From positions 614,216 through 662,420 of the forward strand of contig NW_003314338.1 of assembly GCF_000143415.4 (NCBI RefSeq): DNA of 48,205 bases, written 5' to 3'. This document shows, piece by piece, positions 10,724-20,281 of the stretch. The DNA comes from Selaginella moellendorffii. Taxonomy: Eukaryota > Streptophyta > Lycopodiopsida > Selaginellales > Selaginellaceae. Numbering within the stretch: position 1 is the first letter of the stretch; every line of letters starts with the position of its first letter. The notes under the pieces were generated by a model. The model had not been told where the DNA came from. It was given only the letters and a program-made list of their open reading frames with translations, and searched no databases. Both the position numbers and the translations under genes were made by a program.

Positions 10724-10779
10724 CGCCGATTGGGGAGGAAGTCTCCAAGAACCCTAATTGGCGGGAACCCTAATTGGAG
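10724..10779. promoter_or_regulatory. 56-bp divergent promoter with two GAACCCTAATTGG repeats
   Basis: This is all the DNA between the start codons of the helicase-like gene (minus) and the DUF3669-like gene (plus). It holds a perfect 13-bp direct repeat, GAACCCTAATTGG, at 10749-10761 and 10765-10777; the second copy ends 2 bp before the plus-strand ATG. The core resembles the plant telo-box (AAACCCTA), a promoter element common in housekeeping and translation genes. No TATA box is seen. Transcription probably starts inside the repeats or within the opposite gene. Confidence 0.65.
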
Positions 10780-11574
10780 ATGGTGGTCCGTGTGCTTGGC
10801 GGTGGCGCGGCGAGCGGGATCGTGTATGGATTTGGGGGGAAAGCGTTTAAGGTGAGCATGGAAGGCAACGATCAGCGGGCCGAGCGCAAGTTCCAGGAAC
10901 TCATTGCCATGGCTTGGGCTGCCAAGGAGAAGGAGCTCAAGGTCTGCAAGCTCCTCTCTTTCCACAGCTCGCTACAGGAGGCAGCTGATGCTTACGGGCT
11001 CCCCGCACAGTTTCCAGAGAAGGAGAAGCACTGGGGCAGGAGCGTGCTGGTCATGGAGGAGATCCCCGCATTCCAGAGTTCTGTGTGGTACCGTGTCGTG
11101 CCTGCGGAGTATGAGCCGGGAATCCTTCGCCTCTACCTTGGCCAGGAGGAGACGTGCATCGACGAGTATCCAGAGCTCAGCGATGAGCAGCGGGCGAGGA
11201 TCCACAAGTACAGGAAGCCGGCTGTTGGGTGGAAGGCTGCACGGGATCTCTTGGGAGTGGACGTTGCAGCGGTGGCTTCCGACCTCGGGATCTTCATGGC
11301 TTTCCTGCACGACGAGCTCTCGCTGGACGGAGCCGATGTCGAAGTCCAGATCGGACAGAATGCGTGCCGGTTTGTGGTCGACTTCTCTCACCTCGGCAGC
11401 TTTTCTGATGCGGATACCGCGGGGAAGGCCATGCGTGTCAACGAGAAGTTCTTCCCACGAGCAGCGGGTGCGGGGGCGCCTGGGGCTTTTCTCTGGAAGG
11501 CCTTCACCGACGGTTACCTGCAGAACGCGAAGAGCTTGGCAACTGCTCTCAAAGTCCTCGATCAGCTTGCCTGA
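10780..11574 (+). CDS. DUF3669-like (fungal-type) protein, single exon
   Basis: Uninterrupted frame of 264 aa from ATG 10780 (ggagATGG context). A TTG 6 bp upstream is in frame but not a likely start. The N-terminus (GGGAASGIVYGFGGKAFKV, residues 7-25) has the glycine-rich loop plus lysine pattern of kinase-like folds. The C-terminal half fits the DUF3669 pattern: DLGIFMAFLHDE (168-179), DGADVEVQIG (183-192), VVDFSHLGSF (199-208), NEKFFPRA (221-228) and LWKAFTDGYL (238-247). DUF3669 is known mainly from fungal proteins of unknown function, some annotated as zinc-finger proteins; no zinc-binding cysteines are seen here. Length is near that of the domain core. It is divergent from the helicase-like gene and lacks introns, unlike most neighbours, which would fit capture from a fungus or a retrocopy, but this is inference. 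Confidence 0.78.
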   Translation: MVVRVLGGGAASGIVYGFGGKAFKVSMEGNDQRAERKFQELIAMAWAAKEKELKVCKLLSFHSSLQEAADAYGLPAQFPEKEKHWGRSVLVMEEIPAFQSSVWYRVVPAEYEPGILRLYLGQEETCIDEYPELSDEQRARIHKYRKPAVGWKAARDLLGVDVAAVASDLGIFMAFLHDELSLDGADVEVQIGQNACRFVVDFSHLGSFSDADTAGKAMRVNEKFFPRAAGAGAPGAFLWKAFTDGYLQNAKSLATALKVLDQLA

Positions 11575-12267
11575 TGAACGGGTTTCGCTCTTCTTCACCA
11601 GAGAATCGAGCGTAGTGAAGAATCGAGCGGCATGTCCAGTGCCTCCATCCCTTCTCCAGCCCTCCTTTGGCCGACCCAGCGGCGGCCTCGACGCTCGTAC
11701 AGCCACCATTTTGGAAACCTTAGATAGCAGCGAATCTGGTGCTGCAGGCTGAGACGTTTCGTTTTCGTTGTTTCTTTTTGGAAAGCAAAGCTGTTATTGA
11801 GGTGAGTGCGTCTTCTCTGCGGCATGGAATCAGGATTCTCGTGCTACTGAAAAGATCGCTTTGAAGCTTGTAGCCAGTACGCGTACGCCGCCACGATCTG
11901 GCGGTTCCTCACTCAATCCTTGCATTGACATCTCTTTAAATTCTGTGGAGCTGGAATATACATATCCTCTTCATGATGCAAATTTGGGTACTTACGTTTA
12001 CTGGACCACAAAGAACACTCCTCTTTCATGGGCATTTGAGGGTGGGTATGATAGTCCAAGTTGCTAATCCATGGGCTGCTCCTCTTTTTCTTCCTCTTGC
12101 CCTGGCTGCTCCTGAGCTCATCTAGCTCACCACTTGCAGCTCCAAGGGCCCTCTTGCAATAGGATTGTTGCCCACTAGCTTGCACCACCAAATAAATGCT
12201 ATGCACAGCTTCTTTAGCCAATCTTTCCTACTCCTAGCTTTTCAGCCGTCACTGGAATGGTCTCTGG
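11575..12267. other. 3' flank of the DUF3669-like gene; no supported gene
   Basis: The first ~180 bp keep coding-like GC content and are probably 3' UTR. A minus-strand frame of 102 codons (11913-12221, with a basic SSQGKRKKKRSS stretch) is open, but no domain, upstream exon or partner was found, so it is not called as a gene. Confidence 0.45.
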
Positions 12268-12444
12268 CTCTCTCTCTCACACACACTGCTATGTTCTCAA
12301 GCGTGCTTGAGAACACTTTCAGTCTACAGCTGTTTGCAATGCATGAAGAAATTCCTCACGAAGACACTTTGTTTTTTTCTAAGGAGATGAAAACCTGTTC
12401 TTAAGACCAAAGGGTCACTGTTTAATTGTTATCTTTGCAAGCCC
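12268..12444 (-). repeat. Parent block of the inverted duplication, with palindrome
   Basis: The reverse complement of this ~177 bp recurs at 7387-7545 at roughly 90% identity by eye. It contains a near-perfect palindrome, tgttctcaagcgtgcttgagaa plus ca at 12292-12315. It marks the outer edge of the duplicated locus, and beyond 12444 the two copies diverge at once. Confidence 0.8.
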
Positions 12445-12617
12445 ATAGTCCCATGGTGAATACTTTTGTTCATGGATGCTCCACCAAAAGGAAGGATATG
12501 TATGATTTCAAATTTTATAGGTAAGAATATACCTTGCTCAAGGGTATATTATATTTTTAAGTAGCCACTAATCAATGGGAATTAAATCTATACTATTTGT
12601 TTTAATATTATATGTAA
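12445..12617. other. AT-rich spacer, nothing recognised
   Basis: Short AT-rich stretch between the inverted-duplication block and SR1 copy 2, without a recognisable feature. Confidence 0.4.
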
Positions 12618-12762
12618 TACACCCATTAAGTTAACTACAAAAGGGGCAACTGTTTAATGAGAGAGCCCTTAATGACTATTTTATCCCTATTTATTCCCCA
12701 AGGTTCCAAGGATCCATAGTGATAGTATATCCAAATCTCATCCCATGATCACATGAGCTACA
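12618..12762 (+). repeat. Dispersed short repeat SR1, copy 2
   Basis: Same-strand partner of 3105-3262, with the shared core ccccaaggttccaaggatc and the terminal part catgatcacatgagctac. It is closest to the inverted copy at 18555-18731. Confidence 0.72.
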
Positions 12763-14340
12763 ATTAGTATAGACCTTGGAGTAAAAAGCTCTCACAAATA
12801 TAATGTTAAGTACCATTTTACTCTAAGATATTGCCCCTAGATTGAGCCACCTCAATAGTTAATGAAAAGAGTGTATTATAATAGGTTGAAATTGTTTACC
12901 ATATCGTGGAGTCGAAGCAATAGGCAATGTGCCAAGTGCCAGCAAAATCTAATATAAAGTATATAGAGATGTTTTTGAAGAGCAAATATTAAGCCTAGAT
13001 TCGTGGTAATAAGTTTACTTTTGTTTTAACCCCATATTTCCATAAAGAACAATAGTAAATAGGATTTTCAAGATGGTGCTAGCTATATTGTTGCAACACT
13101 AATGCTAACTATATGAAGTGACATGAAAACACTATAGTGACAAAACCTGATGTAGTACCTAAAGAATGGTTACTTGCTAATGGGGTTAAGCTCACCTTGA
13201 ATAAGATTGAAAACCTTGAGAAATTTAGTTTCAATTTTGAGAGGAGACTTGGAGACATATGTGACAAAACCAAAACTATTCTCATAGAGATGTAAAGAGG
13301 CCACCAAAAAAAGGTAAGGCAATTAAATTTATTGGTATTGTCTCCATTATTCTCTATCAATATTATAAATTTATTATACTTTATATAATTACTAAAAAAC
13401 ATGTTTTCATTTCATATACTTGCAAGTGTTCTTTTCACAATACTGCCCATAGTACTTGTATGTTTTCATTTCTATCTTTATGATTTTAAAAAATATTTCA
13501 TGGTAGCCTTTCTCAGTGTGTCACAAGAGCATATATACCATCATACTAATCATCACCATTGTTTCCACAAAAAGCCACTAAAACATATAATGCATTTCTT
13601 GAAAATCACAAAATTATAGTTTTTTAAAACAAGTAAGAGAGCATTCTTTTTCACCCAATTTGTTACACCCTCTATTATTGCATTTATCTCCAACTCGTGA
13701 TCACTATCTTTATTATCCTCTCTTGTTTTATTTTATATGGTTTGGTTATGTTGTGCAATAGGACAACCATTGCAGCTTTTAGCCTTTGAATCACTACCCT
13801 GAGAAGAAAGATTGTAAAAGTTAAAATTATCAACATTATAACCTAAAGACATTTATGTGTATTTCCCTCTTTTTGAATAAAAGTGCAAATGAAGTTCTAT
13901 AAATTCTAAAAATTATACTATAACAAACCCTCAAGAATGCATTCTAGAGAAAAACTAAATCTCTCTTTTATATACAACAAGCTTACATCAATGGTAGTTT
14001 TTTTTCCTTTCAAATAATTATATGGCCTTACATAGAATCTTATTTCAAATTTAATAATTTTTAAATTCAACATCTTGTAACAAACATCTCTATTATGGCC
14101 TATAATTAATATTTAAATTGTTAGAACAAAAATTGTCCTTTAGAACATTTTTATCTATATAATATATAGTGAGTTGTAAAATTATTAGGTTTGTCATAAC
14201 TTTAATATTTTAAAGTTTATATTGTTTATATTAAATTATAATTGAAAAAATCATGAGTTCAACTCTTCAACTAATGAGCTTAAGAGTGGTCTACGCTCAA
14301 TGGGGATGTTCATCCAATCAAGTTTCCTATTTATCATTGA
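12763..14340. other. AT-rich repeat desert
   Basis: No supported gene. Two short frames (13109-13402 minus, 13401-13619 plus) are hydrophobic or His-rich products of AT-rich DNA. The region directly upstream of 14341 may include more of the dead gypsy element found there. Confidence 0.4.
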
Positions 14341-14600
14341 TCACTATAGGAGATTAAAATTTTACGTACAAATGTCAAAGAAATGTTGAAGAAGAGTGTT
14401 ATTTGAACATCACAGAGTCTTTAGGCTATTGGGAGTCTTTATTTTTGCATTGACTATCATTAGTTAAATAAAGTGATTATCCCAAATTTGTACCCTCTTC
14501 CTCACATTACTGATCTCTTATAGGGAGAAATTATTGGTTTAGTTCTTGGTGATGCCATTTGGTTTAAAAAATACTCCAGTGGAAAGTTGTTAGTGTATTG
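14341..14600 (+). pseudogene. Dead Ty3/gypsy reverse transcriptase fragment (plus strand)
   Basis: Translation in one frame from 14341 shows, despite stops, the ordered blocks of a gypsy reverse transcriptase: EIKILRTNVKEMLKKSVI (the region before the palm, normally ending KGxI), then from 14446 CIDYH (stop) LNKVIIPNLYPLPHITDLL, matching the C-x-DYR-x-LNK-x-T and YPLP-x-I-DDLL motifs. A deletion and a frame shift follow, then at 14543 FLVMPFGLKNTPVESC, the MPFGL block just before the catalytic centre. The YxDD centre is lost. It shares an inverted partner at 14695-14955. Confidence 0.85.
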
Positions 14601-14694
14601 TTCAAAATAAATGGCATCACTAAAAACTCGTATAAATCAAATGGTGTATGAAAAATAGTTTTAGAAATATCCTCCTCAGTAGTCAGCATTTTTT

Positions 14695-14955
14695 AATACC
14701 CATAAACAAGATGTAACTTGGTAAACCAAAGACTTCTCTTAGATGATCTAAGAGATTAATAATGTGAGGAAGAGGGCACAAATTTAAGGTAGTCATTTTG
14801 TTTAATGAACGATATTCAATGTAAAAACAAATACTCCTATCAAGTGTCATCACAAAATGAAGTTTATATCCTCAAGGATTTCATAACTTTCAAATAACAC
14901 CTTTCTTTAACATTTTCTTGATATTTATATGTAAAATTTTGATCTCCTTTGGTGA
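14695..14955 (-). pseudogene. Dead Ty3/gypsy reverse transcriptase fragment (minus strand)
   Basis: Reverse-strand copy of the same reverse transcriptase part: SPKEIKILHINIKKMLKKGV, then ICFYIEYRSLNKMT and LCPLPHIINLLDHLRE. It keeps the SPKE start that has decayed in the plus-strand copy, but has other stops. The sequence upstream of it (minus strand, 14956-15060) still looks like polyprotein (RPILIRNARLIKV). The two fragments lie head to head about 95 bp apart. Confidence 0.82.
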
Positions 14956-15488
14956 TCAATGATGAATAGAAACCTTGATTAAACGAGCATTCCTAATTAG
15001 AATAGGACGATGTGTTGCAATTTTGGCCCTAGATAATAAGTCAAATTCAAAAAAATTGACATACTACTTCATGATTCAATCAACCACTACAAGACAAAAA
15101 TTGTCAAAACGATTTAAAGAGGGTATAGAGGAATAAGACAGAAACATATAAAGAAGTAATAGAGAGATAAAAGTGATGGAGGTAGAGGTAGAAGTAAAGG
15201 AAAGTTATTGTCTACCCTTTGGGGAGATAATTTAAGCCCCTATATTACATTTAATAAAATATTATTTTTGATTTAAGGGTAAGATATAATATGTAACAAA
15301 AGTAAGAGAAATGGAAGAAATATAAAAAAGTATGAAACAAGGGGGAAAAGCCTCAAAGTTATATTTGACATAATTGTGTTGCAACTAATCTATACCAAAG
15401 ATGAGGTTAAAAGCTTAACTCGGCACCATCCACAATGACTAAAGTTGAAGCTCGAGATTGCTCATATACACAATTAGGTCCACTTCAT
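14956..15488. other. AT-rich flank between the dead reverse transcriptase and family H LTR
   Basis: The first ~100 bp probably continue the minus-strand gypsy relic. The rest is purine-rich, AT-rich DNA with no recognised feature. Confidence 0.4.
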
Positions 15489-17151
15489 TGTGAGACACAA
15501 AGTCCCTAGGCCCCAAAGTGGAGCTGGAAAGGGTGCCACGTGGTAGTGGCCAAAGCAAAAGCCAAACAAGCGTAACACATTTGGACTAAAAGCTCTGACT
15601 TGGAAGGTCGAGAGCGGGAGTGGAACTCCCAAAAATGTGCTCGAGGAACAAGCACGAAGCGAGCAATAAGTGAGACTCTAAAAAGGGACCCAAAAGGACC
15701 AACACATGACACGTGGAAGTGTCCGAGATGGAGTCCGAGATGGACCCGAGTTGGAGTCCGAGGTGGAGTCCGAGGTGGAGTCCGAGGTGGAGTCCGAGAT
15801 GGAGTCCGAGATGGGCCGAGACGGAGTCCGAGATGGAGTCCGAGCTGGAGTCTGAGGTGGAGTCCGAGATGGAGTCCGAGATGGAGTCCGAAGTGGAGTC
15901 TGAGATGGAGTCCGAGATGGACCCGAGATGGAATCCGAGATGGAGTCCGAGAAGGACCCGAGATGGAGTCCGAGGTCGAGATCGAGACCGGGACCGAGAC
16001 CGGGACCGAGACCGAGACCGAGACCGGGACCGGGACCGAGACCGAGGCGGAGGCCAAGACCGAGACTGAGCCCGAGACTGAGCCCGAGTCCGAGTCCGAG
16101 TCCGAGTCCGAGTCTGAGTCCGAGTCTGAGTCCGAGTCCGAGTTCGAGTCTGAGAGGGTGAAAGCCCAAAGCATTCGTCTCCTAGACCCTGAGGGGTTTG
16201 GTGAGCTCCAAAAGTATAGTAAGGGGGAGGACTGCAGTGGAGCCAATTTGGCCAGGAAAGGCCAGTTTGGCCCAGGAAGGCCAGACCCAGTGTTGGGTGA
16301 TGAGCTGACCACTGGGAAGTCCAAGACTAGAGTGAATACAGACCGACAAGCGGGGTAGCTTGGTGAAGTGTTCAAGAGCCGGCTCTAGTTCCCTCGGGAG
16401 ATCGACTGGCCGATGCTCCCAGTCCAAGTGTGGGTGGCACTACCTACTTGGATACCAAGCGTGGCTTAACGAAACCTCACTCTAAGCCCATGGCTAGAGC
16501 ACCTAAAGGCGGAAGGCAGGGAGAGTACCCACGGGGCTCGTGTAGGCCAACGGTGTTCTGAAATGTTGTCCCGGAGTCCCAAATGGGGGAAAGGAGGAAG
16601 AGTAGTCCTCTAGTGTAGTGACTAAGGATACAGTCACATGGTGAAGAAGTCCCGAAGGACCATGGGACTTAGTGGTCGGGCCTGTGGGCCTTGATCGAGT
16701 GGCAGTGTTGGTGAACATGGCCATGGACAGAAAAGGGACTTGGTAGGAACTAACGAAGGGATATTGGGGAAGGCTATTCCCCATGTTTGTGGGCATCTTA
16801 AGGATGCTGAAGAGTGGATCTGGGATGACCACTCATGGTTGGATGGCCTAGTCTTGGAGAGACAGGTTTGTGATGCTAGCGGTATTGGACCACTAGTGTG
16901 GCAAAGGTGAATAGGCATGGCCTTAGCGTAACGGGCCGATATGTCAGTAGTACCTTTGGGTGTCAGTCTTGGGACTGGACACGTGGAGCACTTGGACTAA
17001 GTGCAAGGGATGAATGGCATGGGTGCCATTCTCGGGGCTAGCAAGTCCCAAGTCCTGAATTGGACTTAAGGAGGTTGTGAATGAGACTCCTCCAAATGGT
17101 TGAAGGTGTGGTTAAGTGACTAAAGTAGAACAGAAAATTTAGTTGCTTACA
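15489..17151 (+). mobile_element. Family H solo LTR, reference copy H2
   Basis: 1663 bp starting TGTGAGACAC and ending GCTTACA, so with TG...CA ends. The bases outside are TTCAT (15484-15488) and CTCAT (17152-17156), a 5-bp target duplication with one mismatch. No interior, primer-binding site or polypurine tract adjoins it, so it looks like a solo LTR. It holds a hexamer array (15718-16155), a GGGTGAAAGCCCAAAGC block at about 16156-16172, and an AAAAGTATAGTAAGGG block near 16209-16224. It is richer in GC and CpG than the other family H copies (H1, H3-H6), which points to later arrival or less decay. Confidence 0.75.
15718..16155 (+). repeat. Hexamer minisatellite array inside the LTR
   Basis: About 440 bp of 6-bp units in zones: GAGATG/GAGTCC and GAGGTG/GAGTCC pairs (15727-15970), GAGACC/GGGACC units (about 15978-16045), then GAGTCC/GAGTCT units (16070-16155). 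Because the unit is a multiple of three and free of stops in several frames, long reading frames appear on both strands; these are artefacts. Related but decayed arrays occur at 1628-2015, 42465-42700 and 47330-47430. Confidence 0.92.
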
Positions 17152-18554
17152 CTCATCCCATAAACATATGTGTGTTTGGCCATTGCCATAAAGACTAAAA
17201 ATTGACTTTATTGCACAATGTAAATATAGATGGCAATGTATGGTAACAAGCTGAGCAATAGAAGATAAACTCAAACCTATATCAATGAACACAAAGAGAA
17301 TAATAGAAGACTTCTTATTATCAAAACAAGCTTGAAAAGTAAACATTAGATGAACTGGTGTCAAATGAACCCCTTGATGATACTTCTGAAAGAAGGATGG
17401 AAGGGTCACCAACTTAGTTGCACAAAGAGCTTTCACTACTTGTGTGACTTATTATTTCTTAGAAACATCTGTGTCCAAACATTCCACTGTAGTAGTATTA
17501 ATATGACATTATTGATGCCAAGGTTTCTACCTAGGAACTAAAACCTCATATATCTAATTTATATTTGAACTAAAAATTTTAAGAGACACATAAACACACT
17601 TATAGCTTTGCTTAGTATTTCCTCATTTCATCTACACTATCTACTTTTTTTATTCTACTTCAATTTGCATATTATAAAATACAAAAGATGTAAAATTAAC
17701 TCTAATTTAAGGGTATATAATTATACTGTTAAATGAAGTACTATATAGAATCTCAATGCAAAACCATAAGTCTAAACTTTATGACATAGTAAGCATGATT
17801 GTGTTGTGGCTATCTCCCCAATGTTTTAAATCAGTATGATCTCATGCTATATAATATTTGAAAAGCCATTATAATCTTCACTATATGAGGAGGCTTACAT
17901 ATATGTTTTCACCTTAGCTTAAGCCATTTAACCATTTATCTAGCCATCTTATTACTAATACCAACTTTAAAATTAACTGTAATTTGGATAGAAATACTAC
18001 TCAATAATTTTCTTTTTCCTTATAAATTAAACTTCCAAATAGAATAAGTCTTTAATCACACACATGATTAGTTATATTTTTGGAAGTTATACTTTAACTT
18101 ATTTCATACACTTAATAAGTTGTTTATTTTTTAGATGTTTAGTCTAATTTGGTGTTAAAGTTTTATATTAAGAAAAACCTTTTTTCTATTTTCTACAATT
18201 ACATACAATTTGCCTTTCTTGACCAATTTTTAAAGTGAAAATAGTTTTTTTTAAATATGTAGACTTCTCTTGGTGATTCTGTCTTTTACATTTCAGCTTT
18301 TTGCAAGGAAAAATTGCTCACTTATTATGGAATATATATTTCCACTAAAAACAAGGCTAGCCAGTGTATAGTGGAAAACTCTTGCAAGAGAAACCAAGTG
18401 GTTGGTAATGACATTCTCACATCTAACACTTCACAATGACAAAAGTGTGATTGAGCAATACCAAAGGACACAATGGAAGGATAGATAGATAGGGATGAGC
18501 CATTATAATTGAAATGATTATTGAGTCCTTTTGCAAAAGATAACTATTTACTTA
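17152..18554. other. AT-rich repeat desert
   Basis: No gene or recognisable repeat. A 132-codon frame (17038-17436 minus) begins within unannotated AT-rich DNA and ends inside the LTR; it lacks any domain. Confidence 0.4.
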
Positions 18555-18731
18555 TACTGTAGCACATGTGATCATGGGATGAGATTTGGATATACTGTCA
18601 TCATGGATCCTTGGAACCTTGGGGGATAAATGGGGATAAAATAGCCATTAAGGGTTCTTTCATTAAGCAATTGCCCCTTTTTTAATTGGCTTAAGGGGAA
18701 AGAGATAATGTGCTATAGTTGGTATGGGAGC
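18555..18731 (-). repeat. Dispersed short repeat SR1, copy 3
   Basis: Reverse complement of the SR1 copies at 3105-3262 and 12618-12762. It directly abuts the start of a family A LTR at 18732, either as the target site or as an edge of a larger composite. Confidence 0.72.
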
Positions 18732-19195
18732 TGTCGTGAATATAACTTCAGGTATCGAAAGTTACCTGTCGACTAGTCCTTTTGGATATTCTTTCCTTAC
18801 TGCCACGACGGCAGGAGGTTGGTATTGCTAGACCCATTATCAGTCTCCGCCTAAGTTAGTTGAGAAACTAGTCCTCGCATGTGCACTTGACCAAATGAGC
18901 ATAAGGAAGGAATTCCTAAGTGTCTATTTAGTCAAGCTTACTTAACCTGGTTAGAGAAACTCATTCGTTGACTTGCACTTGCTAGTGTTGGGAACCCCCA
19001 CGTTATTGATATTGGTCCTTCAATATTCGCTAAATGATAACTTATTGTGTCTACTAAACACCCTCGTTGTTATGCCCTTTGCGTTAGTCTCAATTTGGTC
19101 TCAAATGCTATTTATGGAAAGTGTCTAGATTTGCTCATTTGGTATATTTACAGAATGTAGAGATTAGCCTAAACACAATGATGTTCGTATCACAC
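18732..19195 (+). mobile_element. Family A LTR, 5' part (fragment)
   Basis: Starts TGTCGTGAATATAAC and aligns with the first ~465 bp of the family A LTRs (24292, 25856, 30494). The match stops at acaatgatgttcgt, where family R3 sequence begins. The other part of what may be the same LTR lies inverted at 20282-20846. Confidence 0.82.
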
Positions 19196-19840
19196 GAATA
19201 TGATATGTATCACAATGAATTGATCATCAATTGAGCAACACCACGAGCAACACCCATGTCACTACTACTACAAAGGTTTACGTAAGTATTAAGTGTCAAC
19301 TCGATTTGACAAAATGTAACATAAATACCACACTCCACCGATAGAGATTTATAACACTAAAGACCACTAACTTTTGTTCATAACACAAATAAATGCCACT
19401 CTCTTTCCGACCAAACTTAACACTAATCCAACACTAAACTACTCAAGGAGCAATAGTAAGGTTCCCCAGAAAAAAATCGAGCATTGTAACCCAAGTCTTT
19501 AATAGCAAGCTTAGACAAAATGGTTTAGCGCCTCACCACTATCCATCCCATAGTAAGACCATCATAACCAATATGCACCAAGATAAGGACTTTTAATTGC
19601 ATGATGTGAACATGAGCAATAAGTTACTCTTCGTTGCAAATCATCCCTCCAAGAAGAGAAAATGATTTACATGTTTAATCCTTCATCCCTAATAACTCTC
19701 TTTTCGGTCTCATCTTTGACCAAACCTCAAGCTTGCTTTCGCATTGCTTTCAGTCCAATCCAAAAAAAATTTATGAGAAAGCACAGCAATGATTACTTGA
19801 ATCAATAGACTAATCCCTATAGTCTTGATTGATCCACTCA
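19196..19840 (+). repeat. Dispersed repeat R3, copy 1
   Basis: About 645 bp that recur, diverged but collinear, at 45950-46570. Shared blocks include actactacaaaggttta, taaatgccac, actaatccaacactaaacta, agcattg, aaaatggttta and taatccctata. It sits between the two pieces of a family A LTR. No coding frame is seen. The family could be an LTR of another element. Confidence 0.72.
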
Positions 19841-20281
19841 TAATCATGCCTAGGAAGGATCCACTAGTGCCGTGCTTAACAGCTACGGACCAGCATATTT
19901 GCCTCTCATAGCAAACCTAGGGAAGGTTTACTTTCACACATGGTACATGGAACAACTCATGGAACCACTGGAACAACTTATAGAATCACCGATAAGCTAA
20001 CATTAATCCTGCCAACTCAAAGTGTAACTTTGAGTTGCTAATGTGCCTCACTCACGAGCCCAAACGAAAACTTGTGCAAATGGAACAACTCAAATCCATA
20101 TTATGAGCCCAAGAGAAAGCTCACAAAATATGGAACAAGAAGGTAACCAAATCCATACCCAAGGAACCATTGCGAAGTCTTTGCACCCAAACGTATACCC
20201 ACTCGGATTATCATTTTCATCTCTGCGTATGCAACAAGACTAATTGCCCAATCTCATTGGATAGTACTTGCCGAGACTTAA
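19841..20281. other. Unassigned sequence between R3 and an inverted LTR fragment
   Basis: Possibly a continuation of R3. A 66-codon frame (20043-20243) has no recognisable content. Confidence 0.35.

Noticed and set aside
10774-10779. Upstream TTG as start of the DUF3669-like protein
   Set aside because: ATG at 10780 is in frame, in good context, and directly follows the promoter repeat; nuclear plant genes rarely use TTG.
10904-11752. 282-codon frame overlapping the DUF3669-like gene
   Set aside because: Arg/Ser-rich shadow frame in GC-rich coding DNA; the motif-bearing frame 10780-11574 is the real one.
11913-12221. 102-codon minus-strand frame with a basic patch
   Set aside because: No domain, no supported start or exon partner, and it lies in the 3' flank of another gene.
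15506-16375. Long open frames on both strands (289, 252 and 163 codons)
   Set aside because: They arise from the 6-bp tandem array, which lacks stops in several frames. The products are simple Ser/Asp, Glu/Ser or Arg/Asp repeats, and sister LTR copies do not keep them.
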